A DNA stretch of 64,000 nucleotides from the NCBI RefSeq assembly GCF_006385805.1, contig NZ_VFSG01000001.1, positions 372,001-436,000 of the forward strand, given 5' to 3'. This DNA comes from Streptococcus xiaochunlingii (lineage in GTDB: Bacteria; Bacillota; Bacilli; Lactobacillales; Streptococcaceae). Made by a program: the position numbers and the translations under genes. This document shows positions 19,110 through 28,515 of the stretch, one piece after another (within the stretch, counting starts at the first letter, position 1; each line of letters starts with the position of its first letter). The notes under the pieces were generated by a model. It searched no databases. It was not told the origin of the DNA and was given only the letters and a program-made list of their open reading frames with translations.

Positions 19110-20147
19110 ATGACGAAGAAGATTGTCGCCCTAGCTGGAGACGGAATTGGACCAGAGATCATGGAGGCTGGCCTGTCCGTGCTGAAAGCAGTGGCAGAAA
19201 AAACAAATTTCGACTATTCAGTCCAAGCTCATCCATTTGGGGGAGCAGGGATTGATGCGGCTGGTCATCCTCTACCAGCTTCTACTCTAGAAGCTACAAA
19301 GGAAGCGGATGCCATTCTCTTAGCGGCTATCGGAAGTCCTCAGTATGACCAAGCACCGATTCGTCCGGAGCAAGGCTTGTTAGCTCTTCGTAAGGAGCTC
19401 AACCTTTATGCCAACATTCGTCCGGTCAAAATCTACGATGCCCTCAAGCACCTCTCTCCATTGAAGGAGGAGCGCATCCATGGTGTGGACTTCGTAGTGG
19501 TTCGCGAGCTCACCGGAGGGATCTACTTCGGAGAGCATATCTTAGAAGAAAATCAAGCACGGGATATCAACGACTACTCAGTTGAAGAAGTAGAGCGAAT
19601 CGTGCGGAAGGCTTTTGAGATTGCGCGGAGACGTCGCAAGAAAGTCACTAGCATTGATAAACAAAATGTCCTCGCAACCTCCAAGCTTTGGAGAAAAGTA
19701 GCTGATCGAGTGGCTCAAGACTTTCCAGATGTGACCTTGGAGCACCAGTTGGTAGACTCAGCAGCCATGCTCATGATTACCAATCCATCTCGCTTTGATG
19801 TCATCGTGACGGAAAACCTCTTTGGTGATATCCTTTCAGATGAGTCCAGTGTCTTGTCTGGCACTCTTGGGGTAATGCCATCGGCTAGCCATTCAGAATC
19901 AGGTCCAAGCATGTATGAGCCAATTCATGGATCGGCTCCAGATATTGCGGGTCAAGGCGTGGCGAATCCAGTCTCGATGATCCTCTCTGTTGCCATGATG
20001 ATGCGAGAAAGTTTTGATCGAGAAGAAGATGCTAGCCGCATTGAAAAAGCAGTCGAAGCGACTCTTGCTGCAGGGATCTTTACGAGAGACCTAGGAGGCA
20101 GTGCTTCGACAAAAGAAATGACAGAAGAGATTATAAAACGCTTATGA
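19110..20147 (+). CDS. leuB: 3-isopropylmalate dehydrogenase
   Basis: A 345-residue NAD-dependent beta-decarboxylating dehydrogenase. It keeps GDGIGPEIM at the N-terminus, the substrate arginines in LYANIRPVK and RELTGGIYFGEH, and EPIHGSAPDIAGQGVANP. It acts after LeuCD in the pathway. Its stop overlaps the next ATG by four bases (ATGA). Confidence 0.96.
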   Translation: MTKKIVALAGDGIGPEIMEAGLSVLKAVAEKTNFDYSVQAHPFGGAGIDAAGHPLPASTLEATKEADAILLAAIGSPQYDQAPIRPEQGLLALRKELNLYANIRPVKIYDALKHLSPLKEERIHGVDFVVVRELTGGIYFGEHILEENQARDINDYSVEEVERIVRKAFEIARRRRKKVTSIDKQNVLATSKLWRKVADRVAQDFPDVTLEHQLVDSAAMLMITNPSRFDVIVTENLFGDILSDESSVLSGTLGVMPSASHSESGPSMYEPIHGSAPDIAGQGVANPVSMILSVAMMMRESFDREEDASRIEKAVEATLAAGIFTRDLGGSASTKEMTEEIIKRL

Positions 20148-20413
20148 GTGTAAAAGGAATGATTACTGGCTTGATCCTTCTATGGAATCTCTTCGTAGGG
20201 ATTCTCTACGGAGTTGATAAGGAAAAGGCCAAAAGAAATACTTGGCGGATACCAGAAAAGACCTTGCTCTTTTATGCTTTTGCAGTTGGAGGGCTAGGAG
20301 CCTGGATAGGAGGGCTACTCTTTCATCACAAGACACAGAAGTGGTATTTTAAGGTCACCTGGCTCTTAGGAACCCTTCTCACACTTTACACACTCTACGC
20401 TTTATGGAGGTAA
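20144..20413 (+). CDS. Small DUF1294 membrane protein
   Basis: An 89-residue protein with three hydrophobic segments (about 4-22, 40-60 and 70-88) and the family features [27 protein letters not shown] and GALGAWIGG-like [16 protein letters not shown]. It is coupled to leuB by ATGA and its end overlaps the leuC ribosome-site region, so it is fully embedded in the leu operon. DUF1294 proteins have no known function; its place suggests only co-expression with leucine synthesis. Confidence 0.85.
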   Translation: MSVKGMITGLILLWNLFVGILYGVDKEKAKRNTWRIPEKTLLFYAFAVGGLGAWIGGLLFHHKTQKWYFKVTWLLGTLLTLYTLYALWR

Positions 20414-20415
20414 GG

Positions 20416-21798
20416 ATGGCAGGAAAATCAATTTTTGATAAAATCTGGGAACGGCATGTAGTGACCGGTGAGGAAGGCCAGCCCCAACTCATGTATGTGG
20501 ACCAACACTATATCCACGAGGTGACCAGTCCCCAGGCTTTTCAAGGGCTTAGAGACACTGGTAGAAGGGTTCGGAGACCAGATTTAACCTTTGGAACCTT
20601 TGATCACAATGTCCCGACTGTTAACATTTATGATATCCGGGATGTGATTTCCAAGGCTCAGATTGATAAATTAGCTGAAAATGTCAAGGACTTTGGGATC
20701 GATCATGCAGGTCATGGTTCAGAAAAACAGGGAATTGTCCATATGGTTGGTCCTGAAACAGGACGTACCCAGCCTGGAAAGTTCATTGTCTGTGGAGACA
20801 GCCATACGGCGACCCATGGAGCTTTCGGCGCCATTGCCTTTGGAATTGGGACCAGTGAGGTGGAGCATGTCTTTGCGACTCAGACCATCTGGCAGGTCAA
20901 ACCGAAGAAGCTCTTGGTCGAGTTTACTGGAAAGCCTCAGAAGGGGATTTATGCCAAGGACTATATTTTGGCCTTGATTGCTCGTTATGGCGTAGCCTGT
21001 GGGGTTGGCCATGTGGTCGAGTATAGAGGGGAAGCAATCGATAGCCTCACCATGGAAGAGCGGATGACCATCTGCAATATGTCCATTGAATTCGGCTCTA
21101 AGATGGGGATTATGAATCCAGATGAGACGACTTTTGACTATCTCCGTGGTCGTGAATGTGTGCCAAAAGATTTTGAAGCTGCAGTAGCCGATTGGCAGTC
21201 CCTGGTCAGTGACAACGATGCGACATATGATAGAGTCATCACCATCGATGTATCCCAGTTAGCACCCATGGTGACCTGGGGGACCAACCCTTCTATGGGA
21301 GTCGACGTGGAAACAGCCTTTCCAGAAATTCGGGATATGAATGATGAACGGGCCTATGCCTACATGGATCTCCAACCAGGTCAAAAGGCTTCAGACATCG
21401 AGTTGGGCTATATCTTTATCGGATCTTGTACCAATGCCAGACTCAGCGATTTGCAGCTGGCTGCCCGTTTCGTAGAAGGGAAGAAAATTGCCCCTAATTT
21501 AACCGCCATCGTAGTTCCAGGTTCCCGTCCTGTCAAACGAGCAGCGGAAAAAATGGGTTTGGATAAGATCTTTCTGGATGCTGGCTTTGAATGGCGTGAT
21601 CCAGGATGCTCTATGTGTCTCGGGATGAATCCAGACAAGGTGCCGGATGGCGTCCACTGTGCCTCTACTAGCAACCGAAACTTTGAAGACCGCCAAGGAT
21701 TTGGGGCTAAGACCCATCTCTGTAGCCCCGCAATGGCCGCTGCAGCAGCAATAGCCGGTCGCTTTGTCGATGTGCGCCAAATGCCAGAAGTTGAGTAA
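20416..21798 (+). CDS. leuC: 3-isopropylmalate dehydratase, large subunit
   Basis: A 460-residue aconitase-type [4Fe-4S] subunit that isomerises 2- to 3-isopropylmalate with LeuD. Cluster cysteines are in IGSCTNAR and [21 protein letters not shown] is the N-terminal signature. ATG 20416 is chosen because GGAGG lies at 20406-20410 and the length is then the family standard; ATG 20404 would overlap the ribosome site. Confidence 0.96.
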   Translation: MAGKSIFDKIWERHVVTGEEGQPQLMYVDQHYIHEVTSPQAFQGLRDTGRRVRRPDLTFGTFDHNVPTVNIYDIRDVISKAQIDKLAENVKDFGIDHAGHGSEKQGIVHMVGPETGRTQPGKFIVCGDSHTATHGAFGAIAFGIGTSEVEHVFATQTIWQVKPKKLLVEFTGKPQKGIYAKDYILALIARYGVACGVGHVVEYRGEAIDSLTMEERMTICNMSIEFGSKMGIMNPDETTFDYLRGRECVPKDFEAAVADWQSLVSDNDATYDRVITIDVSQLAPMVTWGTNPSMGVDVETAFPEIRDMNDERAYAYMDLQPGQKASDIELGYIFIGSCTNARLSDLQLAARFVEGKKIAPNLTAIVVPGSRPVKRAAEKMGLDKIFLDAGFEWRDPGCSMCLGMNPDKVPDGVHCASTSNRNFEDRQGFGAKTHLCSPAMAAAAAIAGRFVDVRQMPEVE

Positions 21799-21809
21799 AA
21801 GGAGGAATC

Positions 21810-22400
21810 ATGGAGAAATTTACCATTTATACGGGAACTACGGTTCCTTTGATGAACGATAATATCGATACCGACCAAATCCTTCCCAAGCAATTTTTAA
21901 AGCTGATTGATAAAAAAGGCTTTGGTAAATACCTCATGTACGCTTGGCGCTACTTGGATGATCAATACACCGAGGATACAGAATTTATCTTTAACAAACC
22001 AGAATACAGCAAGGCAACCATCTTGATTACTGGCGACAATTTTGGGGCTGGTTCTTCTCGGGAGCACGCAGCCTGGGCTTTAGCTGATTATGGCTTTAAA
22101 GTCGTTATCGCCGGCTCTTTTGGAGATATCCATTACAATAATGAACTCAATAATGGGATGCTACCAATAGTCCAGCCTTTAGAGGTTCGTCAAAAGCTGG
22201 CAAGATTGAAGCCGACAGATGAGGTAACGGTGGATTTGGAAGAGCAGAAGATCATCTCGCCTGTTGGAGAATTTAGCTTTGAGATCGATGGGGATTGGAA
22301 GAACAAATTACTCAACGGTCTAGATGATATTGGGATTACCCTCCAATACGAGGACTTGATTGCTGCTTATGAGAAGAATCGGCCCGCCTATTGGCAATAA
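21810..22400 (+). CDS. leuD: 3-isopropylmalate dehydratase, small subunit
   Basis: A 196-residue swivel-domain partner of Leu[16 protein letters not shown] and [13 protein letters not shown] (substrate-binding serine and arginine) are intact. AAAGGAGG precedes ATG. It ends the operon; the following gene has its own promoter after about 100 bases. Confidence 0.96.
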   Translation: MEKFTIYTGTTVPLMNDNIDTDQILPKQFLKLIDKKGFGKYLMYAWRYLDDQYTEDTEFIFNKPEYSKATILITGDNFGAGSSREHAAWALADYGFKVVIAGSFGDIHYNNELNNGMLPIVQPLEVRQKLARLKPTDEVTVDLEEQKIISPVGEFSFEIDGDWKNKLLNGLDDIGITLQYEDLIAAYEKNRPAYWQ

Positions 22401-22497
22401 AAATTGTATAGTTAATTAAGAATTTTCAGAAAATACATTGAAGCTTTTTGGGAATTTTGATAGAATAGAAAAAAAGAAATAGAAGAGGACGAAATTT

Positions 22498-23283
22498 ATG
22501 ACAAAACACATTCAATGGGACGGAACACTTTCACAAGAAGGATTTGACATTCTTAAAGGAGAGGGTGGCTGTATCGTCTGCCCTACCAAAGTCGGCTATA
22601 TCATCATGACTAGCGACAAAGCTGGCTTGGAACGGAAGTTTGAAGCCAAAGAACGTAACCGCAACAAACCAGGTGTCGTTCTTTGCGGAAGTATGGATGA
22701 ACTTCGTGCCCTTGCTCAATTGAATCCTGAAATCGAAGCCTTCTACCAAAAACATTGGGATGAAGATATCTTGCTTGGTTGTATCCTTCCTTGGCGTGAA
22801 GATGCTTATGCAAAATTACAAGCCTTCGGAGATGGACGCGAAGAACTCATGACAGATGTTCGTGGAACCAGCTGTTTTGTCATTAAATTTGGTAAAGCTG
22901 GTGAGCAAATCGCCAAAGAAATGTGGGAAAAAGAAGGCAAGATGGTTTACGCCTCTTCAGCCAATCCTTCAGGTAAAGGAAACCGTGGTAAGGTTGAAGG
23001 AATCGGTGAGCGCATTGAAGGTGCCGTAGACTTGGTCATCGAAGCTGACGATTATGTAGCCTCTATCCAACCAGACAAAACCATTGAAACACGCTATGAA
23101 CAAGGGGTGATGGTCTCAATGGTGGATGCAGAAGGAAAACTCATCCCAGAACAAGGAGCAGGCAGCCGTTCTGTTAATACTTGTCCAGTTGTGATCCGTA
23201 AAGGATTGGATATCGATAAGATCATGATGCACCTATCCGATCATTTCAACTCTTGGAACTACCGCCAAGGGGAGTACTATTAA
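22498..23283 (+). CDS. Sua5/YciO/YrdC-domain protein
   Basis: A 261-residue protein with a YrdC-like fold: GCIVCPTKVGYIIMTSD near 22-38 corresponds to the nucleotide-binding PTxxxYgl motif, and YASSANPSGKGN near 158-169 to the SAN signature. Family members either make threonylcarbamoyl-AMP for tRNA t6A or are YciO-type proteins of unclear role. This one has a diverged N-terminal motif and a distinct C-terminus (GEYY end), so I favour an accessory YciO-like role over the essential TsaC. It has its own promoter and terminator. Confidence 0.75.
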   Translation: MTKHIQWDGTLSQEGFDILKGEGGCIVCPTKVGYIIMTSDKAGLERKFEAKERNRNKPGVVLCGSMDELRALAQLNPEIEAFYQKHWDEDILLGCILPWREDAYAKLQAFGDGREELMTDVRGTSCFVIKFGKAGEQIAKEMWEKEGKMVYASSANPSGKGNRGKVEGIGERIEGAVDLVIEADDYVASIQPDKTIETRYEQGVMVSMVDAEGKLIPEQGAGSRSVNTCPVVIRKGLDIDKIMMHLSDHFNSWNYRQGEYY

Positions 23284-23297
23284 AAGATAGATGTATT

Positions 23298-23334
23298 AAA
23301 AAGGTCGTTACTTACAGTAACGACCTTTTTGCGT
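23298..23334 (+). terminator. Terminator after the Sua5-like gene
   Basis: AAAAGGTCGTTAC and GTAACGACCTTTTT (23298-23330) around a 5-base loop; T-rich on both strands, so it also suits the convergent minus-strand operon. Confidence 0.85.
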
Positions 23335-23368
23335 TTTTTTATTATTTACTAATAGCTGACTTCCAATC

Positions 23369-24001
23369 TTAGTAAGTCACTACATTAATCTCGCCCTTAT
23401 CGTACTCAGCGATAAAGATGTCATCAACAGTTTCGAATCCTTTTTTATTGAGTTCGGCCATGAGCCATTCTTCAGTTTTACCAATGGTCTCTAAGATCTC
23501 TACTTGGACCACACCATCTGTAATGATTGGGTATTTGGGATTTTCATCTCCCATTCGAACGATTATGAGTTGGCCATTTTGTTCGATGACGGCTCTTTTG
23601 ACTTCTTTCAATTGGAAGACCCCTTGAGAGCGCAACTTAAGAGCGACGTCAGAAGCAGAAAGGCCTTTTGAGCGACAAGCTTCTGGATCTAATTTTCCGT
23701 TTTTTATGATAATAGTTGGTTTTCCATCAATCAGATGTTTGATGAAGTAAACATTGGTATTAAGCCATTTGAGTGACAGAATCAAAATCGTCCAGATGAT
23801 GAGGATGACGATATATTGAAGGATGGTAATCGAGCTATTGTAGATGACCCCGCCGATAATACCCCCGAGAACAAAGTTCTGTATTTGGTCTACTGCAGAA
23901 CTTGGAGCTAAATTTCCTTTTCCTGTTACGTTAATAACAAAAACAAGAGAAAGAAGCCCCAAGGCCAATTTAATTGCAATTGTAGCAAAAAAGCTTATCA
24001 T
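23369..24001 (-). CDS. DUF421 (YetF-like) membrane protein
   Basis: A 210-residue protein with three N-terminal membrane helices (about 3-24, 37-60 and 62-83) and a soluble C-terminal domain containing GKPTIIIKNGKLDPEACR and LRSQGVFQLKEVKRAVIEQNG. These are typical of the DUF421/YetF family found in Firmicute envelopes. It is the second gene of a pair; its start overlaps the end of the DUF3290 gene by four bases. Molecular role unknown. Confidence 0.85.
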   Translation of the reverse strand: MISFFATIAIKLALGLLSLVFVINVTGKGNLAPSSAVDQIQNFVLGGIIGGVIYNSSITILQYIVILIIWTILILSLKWLNTNVYFIKHLIDGKPTIIIKNGKLDPEACRSKGLSASDVALKLRSQGVFQLKEVKRAVIEQNGQLIIVRMGDENPKYPIITDGVVQVEILETIGKTEEWLMAELNKKGFETVDDIFIAEYDKGEINVVTY

Positions 24002-24450
24002 TTTTCAACCTCCACCAGTTCTACATCTGTTTTATATAAGTCCATTTTTTCAAGTAAATAGCTATCTGGGTCTGTTCCGCTAATCGCACGATAGAATTGC
24101 TTGTCTACCTTGATAATAGCTCCGTCGGTCGTATCCGAAGTATTGACATAGACATCTTCTTTATCTACACCTAATTCTTTTGAAACAACTTCGATAAAGT
24201 GTAGGGAAGAGCGGAATTGATTGTCATTAGACTGATTGTTTTGAAAATTTGAAATGCCAATCAAAACAACGGCTACTAAGATTAAGACAGAAATAATAGA
24301 CAATTCACGGAACTTACTTCCACGTTTATCCTTATATGCCTTAAAGACAAAAAAAGCAGTTACCAACACTAAGAGAATGGACATAATCACCATAACCCAA
24401 TTTTGCTGGCTAATCTGACTAAGTACATAGTCGTAGGAATAGAATTTCAT
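23998..24450 (-). CDS. DUF3290 membrane protein
   Basis: A 150-residue protein with two membrane helices (about 18-38 and 50-68) and a small extracytoplasmic or cytoplasmic C-terminal domain. The DUF3290-DUF421 pairing is a conserved unit in lactic acid bacteria, so the two probably form one complex. Transcription runs away from the SDR gene. No function is established. Confidence 0.8.
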   Translation of the reverse strand: MKFYSYDYVLSQISQQNWVMVIMSILLVLVTAFFVFKAYKDKRGSKFRELSIISVLILVAVVLIGISNFQNNQSNDNQFRSSLHFIEVVSKELGVDKEDVYVNTSDTTDGAIIKVDKQFYRAISGTDPDSYLLEKMDLYKTDVELVEVEK

Positions 24451-24600
24451 AAAAACCCTCTCTTTTGTTAATTCAAGATATTATAAACCATTTCAATCCA
24501 TACTTCAATAATTTAAAATGAAAATTCTATTTTTTTAAGGTTTGGATTGTACCTTAAAGGTTGGAGAATGGCAGTAGGAGTTTTCTATCTAATAGAAATT

Positions 24601-24609
24601 TGGTACACT
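24601..24609 (+). promoter_or_regulatory. Extended -10 promoter of the glycosyltransferase cluster
   Basis: TGgTACACT ends six bases before an in-frame ATG at 24616, giving a leaderless or nearly leaderless message. No clear -35 is present. Confidence 0.55.
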
Positions 24610-24633
24610 AGTGCTATGAAGATGGAAGATACA

Positions 24634-25392
24634 ATGAAAAAAGCGATCATTTTAGGGGCTACAGGGGGGATTGGCCGTCAGCTAGCGAAAGAATTGGCAA
24701 GAAGACTGGATCATCTGGTCTTAGTAGGTCGGGATTCAGACAGACTTTCCCAAGTCCAAGAGGAACTAACTGGGAGCAAGGCGCAACTGTCAATCGTAAC
24801 ATTAGATATACTAGATCAAATGGCTCTAGAAGCTTTTGTAGAGGACCTAGATGCAGATCTTCTTGTCAATTGTGCGGGGGTAGCCTATTTTTCCCTAGGC
24901 AGCTATCTAGCTACAGCAAATGAGAAAGATCTCTGGCAAATCAATTACCATGCTCCGGTCAACCTAATCAAGAAGTTAGTGCAGAAAAATCAGAAGATCC
25001 AGCTGGTCCAGTTGTCATCTCTGGCCGCTCTTTTTCCTCATCCCTATTTAGCAGCCTACAGTTCCAGCAAGGCTGCCTTGCAGACCTACACTCTTGCTAT
25101 CCAGGAGGAACTCAGTCAATCAGATTCCCCGGTCCAGCTAAGTCTGTACATTCTAGGACCAGTCCAAACAGCTATTTTTCCTCCCGAACTAGTAGAAGCA
25201 TTGGGAGGCAGTCGCTTGCAGATGAAGCCTGAGAAAGTCGCTCAGCAGTTGATTCGGTTCATAGAAAGAGATACTTCCTATGCTGTTATCGGCCTTCGCT
25301 ATCGCTTGCTCGTTTCGCTAGGTCGTCTGCTTCCCAAAAGATGGATTATTCGTCTCCTTGCAAGGTATTTACGAAAGGGACTTAATAGATGA
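24634..25392 (+). CDS. Short-chain dehydrogenase/reductase
   Basis: A 252-residue classical SDR. Cofactor loop GATGGIG (8-14), structural NCAG (79-82) and the catalytic Ser129, Tyr142 and Lys146 (YSSSK) are complete, so it should be active with NAD(P)H. The C-terminal 50 residues are basic and hydrophobic (LLVSLGRLLPKRWIIRLLARYLRKGL), suggesting membrane attachment as in ketosphinganine or keto-lipid reductases. GGAAG at 24623 supports ATG 24634; ATG 24616 would be leaderless. It is the first of four overlapping genes. Confidence 0.8.
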   Translation: MKKAIILGATGGIGRQLAKELARRLDHLVLVGRDSDRLSQVQEELTGSKAQLSIVTLDILDQMALEAFVEDLDADLLVNCAGVAYFSLGSYLATANEKDLWQINYHAPVNLIKKLVQKNQKIQLVQLSSLAALFPHPYLAAYSSSKAALQTYTLAIQEELSQSDSPVQLSLYILGPVQTAIFPPELVEALGGSRLQMKPEKVAQQLIRFIERDTSYAVIGLRYRLLVSLGRLLPKRWIIRLLARYLRKGLNR

Positions 25393-26531
25393 AATTTATA
25401 TTTATATTTTTAAGCGTTGTTTATCTTCTCTTATTTCTCATCCGTTGGTTGCTGTCCCTCATTTATTATAAAAAAGGCCAGTCTCATATTGCGGACTTCC
25501 CAGAAGAGCTTTTTACAGTGGTCCAACCTATCCTCTCTGGGGATCCTCGTTTAGAGAGTGATTTGCGGGCCAATCTCCAGCAAACAAAAGCAGTGGAATT
25601 CTACTGGTTGATTGACCAGTCTGATACAGAAGCCCAGCGAGTAGCAGATCAGATTTGCCAAGATTCTTCCTTTGCCCAACGCATTCGAATCTTTCTCATT
25701 GAAGATGTCCCTCAGGGGATTAATCCCAAGAGTTATAAGATTGAGCAGGTTGTAGAGGAGCTGACCCGACCTTATCTGATTGTTTTGGATGATGATAGTG
25801 TGATTGATTTTTCTAAAATGGGTGAGCTGACTACCTATCTAAGTCAAGAGGTCATTCTGACAGGTATTCCCTATAACCAAGAAAGAAGTAATTTCTGGTC
25901 CAAGCTGGTTGCAGCATTCGTTAATGGCAATTCTTTTATTACCTATTTTACCATGGCAGAAGTTGAGGCAAATCACTCCATCAACGGGATGTTTTATATC
26001 CTACCGGTAGAACTTGCAAAAGATCAGGGGCTCTTCACAGCGATTAAGGACTATCTATGTGATGATTTAGCTGTGGCCGATTTTTTAAGGAGTAAAGGAG
26101 TATCCATTATCCAAACACGGGTCACCTGTAATGTTCGAACCACTATCAAGGACGTCAAGCAATATCTGCTCCAGATGAAGCGTTGGCTTCTCTTTAGCTC
26201 TATCTATCTCAAAGAACACCTGGACTGGAAGGTCTTTTGCCTCATAGGTTTACCGAGTTTTCTGCCTCTTCCAGGTTTGATCTTAAGTCTTATTTTAGGG
26301 TGGCCTTATCTTCTTCTAGCCTTAAGCTTACTGGTATTCAAGGCAGTTTGGATGCTCCTCTATCGACAAAGCATTCTAACCAATCGCTTACACTTGGATG
26401 AAGTCACCTACGAAGTGCTGAATGATCTCTTGCTTCCTTGGCTGTTTGTCTTTGTTCTATTGACTCCACCTGTGATAAATTGGCGGGGGCGGAAGATTCG
26501 TGTGACGGACGGAAAGATTCGTTATGAGTAA
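25389..26531 (+). CDS. Membrane glycosyltransferase, family 2/21 (ceramide-glucosyltransferase-like)
   Basis: A 380-residue processive-type GT-A enzyme: N-terminal membrane anchor (1-27), aspartates in LDDDS (134-136), CDDLAVADFL (Asp215 and Asp216) and Q242-M-K-R245-W246, followed by two or more C-terminal membrane helices. The D-D-(Q/R)XXRW layout with a single N-terminal helix resembles ceramide glucosyltransferases (GT21) more than cell-wall GT2 enzymes. The start overlaps the SDR stop (ATGA). Predicted role: transfer of a sugar to a lipid acceptor on the inner membrane face; donor and acceptor are unknown. Confidence 0.75.
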   Translation: MKFIFIFLSVVYLLLFLIRWLLSLIYYKKGQSHIADFPEELFTVVQPILSGDPRLESDLRANLQQTKAVEFYWLIDQSDTEAQRVADQICQDSSFAQRIRIFLIEDVPQGINPKSYKIEQVVEELTRPYLIVLDDDSVIDFSKMGELTTYLSQEVILTGIPYNQERSNFWSKLVAAFVNGNSFITYFTMAEVEANHSINGMFYILPVELAKDQGLFTAIKDYLCDDLAVADFLRSKGVSIIQTRVTCNVRTTIKDVKQYLLQMKRWLLFSSIYLKEHLDWKVFCLIGLPSFLPLPGLILSLILGWPYLLLALSLLVFKAVWMLLYRQSILTNRLHLDEVTYEVLNDLLLPWLFVFVLLTPPVINWRGRKIRVTDGKIRYE

Positions 26532-27180
26532 GATGAAGTCCTATCTAGACCGTTTGTCTGCTTTATCTCTTGATCAGACCATGCTAAACTCTAATCGCTT
26601 GGTTCTCTTTCTCAGTGGGAGCAGTGATGTCACTTGTGCCGGGCTGACAGCTGGGCAGCTAGACCTCCTTCATGCGATTTGTCCATCCGGCTATACAGTA
26701 GTAGAGAGTAATTTCCCCTTCAATCAAGATTTTGAACATATACAGTTTCCTCAAATATCCCTAATGTCGGCTTCTGCATCCAATATCATCTACTATTGGC
26801 ATACGATTTTGAACCCTCGTTTCCAAAAGCTGTTACAGAAGCACTTGTCTCCCTTGTTGGAAGCGCAGGAGGTGGTTCTTGTTTGTAAGAGTTCAGGGGT
26901 CAATATGCTGACCCAGTGGCTCAGAAGTATAGGGAATCAGGTCTCCCTTCCAAGATTGCGTGTGATAGCGCTTGGCCCGGTTTCCCATCTTCTCTTAAGT
27001 CAAAAGGAGGTAGAGGTATTGGTTATCAAAGGCAAAAAAGATCCTTATTCACGAATTTTGGACCGCCATTTAGCGGATATCCAAGTGGATACGAACCATT
27101 ATAGCTATGAATACAGAGAAGATGTGAAAGGAATCATCTATGACTGGATTAGACAAAGTGATAAAAATCGATGTGATTAG
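26524..27180 (+). CDS. Unrecognised protein, possible alpha/beta-hydrolase fold
   Basis: A 218-residue soluble protein that I do not recognise. It starts 8 bases inside the preceding gene and overlaps the next by 41. Alternating strands and helices, LVLFLSGSSDV near 27-37 and VVLVCKSSGVNMLTQW near 117-132 suggest an alpha/beta hydrolase with a degenerate nucleophile elbow (SSG instead of GXSXG); LVIKGKKDPYSRILDRH near 167-183 resembles the late aspartate region of that fold. Co-translation with two glycosyltransferases implies a role in the same pathway. Confidence 0.55.
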   Translation: MSKMKSYLDRLSALSLDQTMLNSNRLVLFLSGSSDVTCAGLTAGQLDLLHAICPSGYTVVESNFPFNQDFEHIQFPQISLMSASASNIIYYWHTILNPRFQKLLQKHLSPLLEAQEVVLVCKSSGVNMLTQWLRSIGNQVSLPRLRVIALGPVSHLLLSQKEVEVLVIKGKKDPYSRILDRHLADIQVDTNHYSYEYREDVKGIIYDWIRQSDKNRCD

Positions 27181-28423
27181 CGTCCCCTTTAGTGGTCATT
27201 TATTTCCGACTTTGACTTTGGTCAAGCCCTTGCTGGAGGATCCGCGTTTTCAGATCCGTGTCATAACAGGTTTTCAGAAAAAGGCATTGGTTGAGCAGAT
27301 TGGTTTTGACTGCCTTGCCTTGTTTCCTGACCGTCCGACAGTCATGGAAGATATAGCCAATACATCAAAGCAAGCAAACCTATTTATCATGTACCAACAA
27401 TTAGGGGCCAATAGCAGACTGATCCCTGAAGTTTTTGACGAAATAACTCGAATTTGGAACTCTGAGGGGAGACCAGACTTGATCATTGCAGATTTTGTAG
27501 CCGCTCCTGCTGGAGTTTTAGCAGATCGTTTGGGCATTCCCTGGATTACGACCATTCCAAGTCCAGTAGCGATTGAAAGTCGCACGACAACGCCTGCTTA
27601 TCTAGGTGGCTGGAAACCTCACCAGGGGACCTTCTATAAGTGGAGAGATTCTCTGGGTAGGCAAGTCATCCGTCTGGCAAAGAAAGTTGGATTTTCGCTA
27701 GTTAAGAAGAATCTCGATACCCTAGAGGATTTCAAATTGTACCGTGAAGATGGGACAGAAGCGATCTATTCTCCCTATTCAATCTTGGCTCTAGGCATGA
27801 AAGAGTTGGAGTTTCGAGACGATTTTCCATCCCAGCTCAAATGGGTTGGTTATCGCTGTCTCTCTTTTGACCGACTTCCTCAAGAGCAGAGGCAGTATTT
27901 CACTAGCTCTAAAAAGCGGGTCCTCGTCACTTGTGGCACTCATTTAAAATGGGAAAAAGAGCGGATGGTGGAGTTGGCAAAGCTTTTGAGCCAAGAATAT
28001 CCTGACTATGTCTTTTACGTAACCCTAGGCGACCCTAGTGGTTTGAATCACCCACCCCGGGTGTTGTCAGATAATCTTTTGATTTTTGATTATCTTCCTT
28101 ATTCAGATGTTCTAAATCAGATGGACTTTACTATTCATCATGCAGGTGCTGGGATTTTGATGGGGTGTATCGAAGAGGGCATTCCAAGCCTGATTTTGCC
28201 CCAGGACTATGACCAGTTTGACAATGCGGTTCGGGCTGAGTTATTCCAAATAGGATTGGTCTCTCGTAAAAAGACAGATTCCGAAGTCTTGCGCTTATTT
28301 AATGAATTGGTTTCTCGGGAAGATTGGTCGCACCTAAAGGCTCTAGCTCAGAAAAGCAAAGCCTACCAGCCAACAAAGATTCTTTATCAAGAAATAGAGA
28401 AACTCTTGAAAGTGAGGTTATAG
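27140..28423 (+). CDS. UDP-glycosyltransferase-like enzyme (GT1)
   Basis: A 427-residue GT-B enzyme. N-terminal acceptor domain with PFSGHLFPTL (His20 as the usual base) and C-terminal donor domain with LVTCGTHLKW, HHAGAGILMG (333-342) and PQDYDQFDNA (354-363), matching the GT1 signature. Such enzymes glycosylate lipids, sterols or small molecules. AAAGGA at 27127 fixes the ATG inside the preceding gene. With the SDR and the GT21-like enzyme upstream it would add the second sugar of a glycolipid. Confidence 0.8.
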   Translation: MTGLDKVIKIDVISVPFSGHLFPTLTLVKPLLEDPRFQIRVITGFQKKALVEQIGFDCLALFPDRPTVMEDIANTSKQANLFIMYQQLGANSRLIPEVFDEITRIWNSEGRPDLIIADFVAAPAGVLADRLGIPWITTIPSPVAIESRTTTPAYLGGWKPHQGTFYKWRDSLGRQVIRLAKKVGFSLVKKNLDTLEDFKLYREDGTEAIYSPYSILALGMKELEFRDDFPSQLKWVGYRCLSFDRLPQEQRQYFTSSKKRVLVTCGTHLKWEKERMVELAKLLSQEYPDYVFYVTLGDPSGLNHPPRVLSDNLLIFDYLPYSDVLNQMDFTIHHAGAGILMGCIEEGIPSLILPQDYDQFDNAVRAELFQIGLVSRKKTDSEVLRLFNELVSREDWSHLKALAQKSKAYQPTKILYQEIEKLLKVRL

Positions 28424-28485
28424 AAGAAGTGAAGGGGGAGACTCTTGTTTACTTTCTTCCAAAGACCTTCTATTTTTAAACATAA

Positions 28486-28515
28486 AAAAACTAGAGGTTT
28501 GACTCTAGTCTTTTT
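28486..28515. terminator. Bidirectional terminator between the GT1 gene and plsY
   Basis: ACTAGAG (28490-28496) pairs with CTCTAGT (28503-28509), flanked by seven A and five T. It overlaps the plsY stop region. Confidence 0.8.
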
